The notes below the pieces were generated by a model, which was not told where the DNA came from, did not search any database, and saw only the letters and a program-made list of their open reading frames with translations. A stretch of DNA of 6,977 nucleotides from Bacteroidaceae bacterium. GTDB taxonomy: Bacteria > Bacteroidota > Bacteroidia > Bacteroidales > Bacteroidaceae. Below, in pieces: positions 6,626 through 6,977 of this stretch; position 1 is the first letter of the stretch, and every line of letters starts with the position of its first letter. A program made the translations under genes and the position numbers. The stretch is taken from contig JAFTUV010000045.1 in NCBI GenBank assembly GCA_017466065.1, forward strand, positions 1 through 6,977, given 5' to 3'.

Positions 6626-6670
6626 AACGCGGGCGACCCTGCAAGGTCGCCCGCGTTGCTGTTTCCTTTT
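6626..6670 (+). terminator. Intrinsic terminator of the nqr operon
   Basis: A perfect 13-bp stem is formed by AACGCGGGCGACC (6626-6638) and GGTCGCCCGCGTT (6645-6657) with a six-base loop CTGCAA. It is followed by GCTGTTTCCTTTT, a broken T run. It starts 22 bases after the nqrF stop. The final CTTTT (6666-6670) is also the first part of repeat module 3, which occurs at 204-224 as well, so the T tract may be supplied by the repeat. The interruption between stem and T run makes it somewhat less canonical, but the stem is very stable. Confidence 0.85.
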
Positions 6671-6807
6671 GTGCAGACACATCGGTCTGCCCCCTTAACA
6701 TTAAGTGGGACAGTTTATAATTAACTCCTCCTCCGTGTTTGTACTCCCTCCGCGCTTCGTTTCTCTCGCGGCTACCGCGGCCTTCACTGCGTTTCGGCAC
6801 TCCTTCG

Positions 6808-6823
6808 TGGTGTTAAAACACCA
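6808..6823. repeat. Short hairpin inside right-flank module 4
   Basis: TGGTGTT (6808-6814) and AACACCA (6817-6823) form a perfect 7-bp stem around AA. At the matching place in the left copy (299-306) there is only a short unrelated stretch, so the hairpin marks a small insertion or replacement between otherwise matching segments. Confidence 0.6.
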
Positions 6824-6854
6824 GTCGTCGCAAACGGCGCTGTGGTTCCGCGCC

Positions 6855-6876
6855 GTCCCTCTTTAAAAAGAGGGAC
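6855..6876. repeat. Perfect 10-bp inverted repeat
   Basis: GTCCCTCTTT (6855-6864) and AAAGAGGGAC (6867-6876) are exact complements separated by AA. It lies where the left flank has the looser palindrome of module 5 (CCCCCTT at 333-339 with AAGTGGGG at 346-353), so it looks like a diverged but fully symmetric member of the same class. In both cases it is followed by the CAGTT sequence. Confidence 0.7.
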
Positions 6877-6923
6877 AGTTCGGGACCGCTTTGCGGTGGA
6901 GGAGTCGCGCTTCTGCTTCACCT

Positions 6924-6977
6924 TGTCATTTCGACCGCAGGGAGAAATCTCTTGCAACAATGGTTATAGATTTCTCA
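6924..6977. repeat. Two-tier palindromic (REP-like) repeat, right copy, cut by window end
   Basis: It is identical to 123-176: outer left arm TGTCATTTCGA at 6924-6934 and inner arms GAGAAATCT (6942-6950) and AGATTTCTC (6968-6976). The outer right arm would fall beyond the last base of the window, so the copy is incomplete only because the window stops. Confidence 0.8.

Larger units (their letters stand above)
6666..6977. repeat. Right flanking mosaic of intergenic repeat modules, no gene seen
   Basis: The right flank contains the same modules as 1-361 in a different order: module 3 (6666-6686), module 5 (6690-6718), module 1 (6723-6751), module 4 (6779-6805 and 6830-6841), a perfect inverted repeat (6855-6876), then module 2 (6882-6977). 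The motif GGGACAGTT occurs at 2-10, 6707-6715 and 6872-6880, with GGGCAGTT at 351-358 as a variant. The module 2 copy is cut by the window end. Short open frames here show no protein resemblance, and I take the region to be non-coding. Confidence 0.85.

Noticed and set aside
6501..6800. 99-residue minus-strand frame across the nqrF end and right flank
   Set aside because: It crosses the end of nqrF, the terminator hairpin and the repeats, with no plausible domain.

Overview
The window holds one complete six-gene operon, nqrABCDEF (553-6603, all on the + strand), which encodes the Na+-translocating NADH:quinone oxidoreductase (Na+-NQR). It sits between two clusters of short intergenic repeats. 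The host is most likely a member of the Bacteroidota, probably Bacteroidales. Reasons: a Bacteroidetes-type promoter (TTTA, 20-base spacer, TAAATTTG) precedes nqrA; most of the starts lack a Shine-Dalgarno sequence; and the flanks carry a palindromic repeat containing TCATTTCGACCGCAGGGAG, of a kind I recall as common in Bacteroidetes intergenic DNA. Genus or species cannot be judged from this sequence.

Layout: 1-361 is a mosaic of repeat modules with no credible gene. 362-552 is an AT-rich leader with the putative promoter. Then come nqrA, nqrB, nqrC, nqrD, nqrE and nqrF, with gaps of 59, 6, 4, 24 and 12 bases. A 13-bp GC-rich hairpin followed by a T-rich run (6626-6670) is a good intrinsic terminator. 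6666-6977 is a second repeat mosaic that shares modules with the left flank but in a different order.

The six subunits form one membrane complex. NqrF oxidises NADH on the cytoplasmic side through FAD and a 2Fe-2S cluster. Electrons cross the membrane through the iron site held by four cysteines of NqrD and NqrE to the covalent FMN of NqrC. They then pass to the covalent FMN and riboflavin of NqrB and reach quinone near NqrA/NqrB, while Na+ is pumped out. All expected iron-site, 2Fe-2S and FAD/NADH motifs are present, so the complex looks functional. No flavin transferase gene (apbE) lies in the window.

The most unusual point is NqrC. It begins with a four-cysteine rubredoxin/rubrerythrin-type domain (C6, C9, C22, C25) ahead of its membrane helix, so an extra iron or zinc site would lie on the cytoplasmic face of the pump. 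The two flavin-attachment motifs also deviate from consensus: DGYTCAT in NqrB (Gly to Cys) and NAISGAT in NqrC (Asp to Asn).
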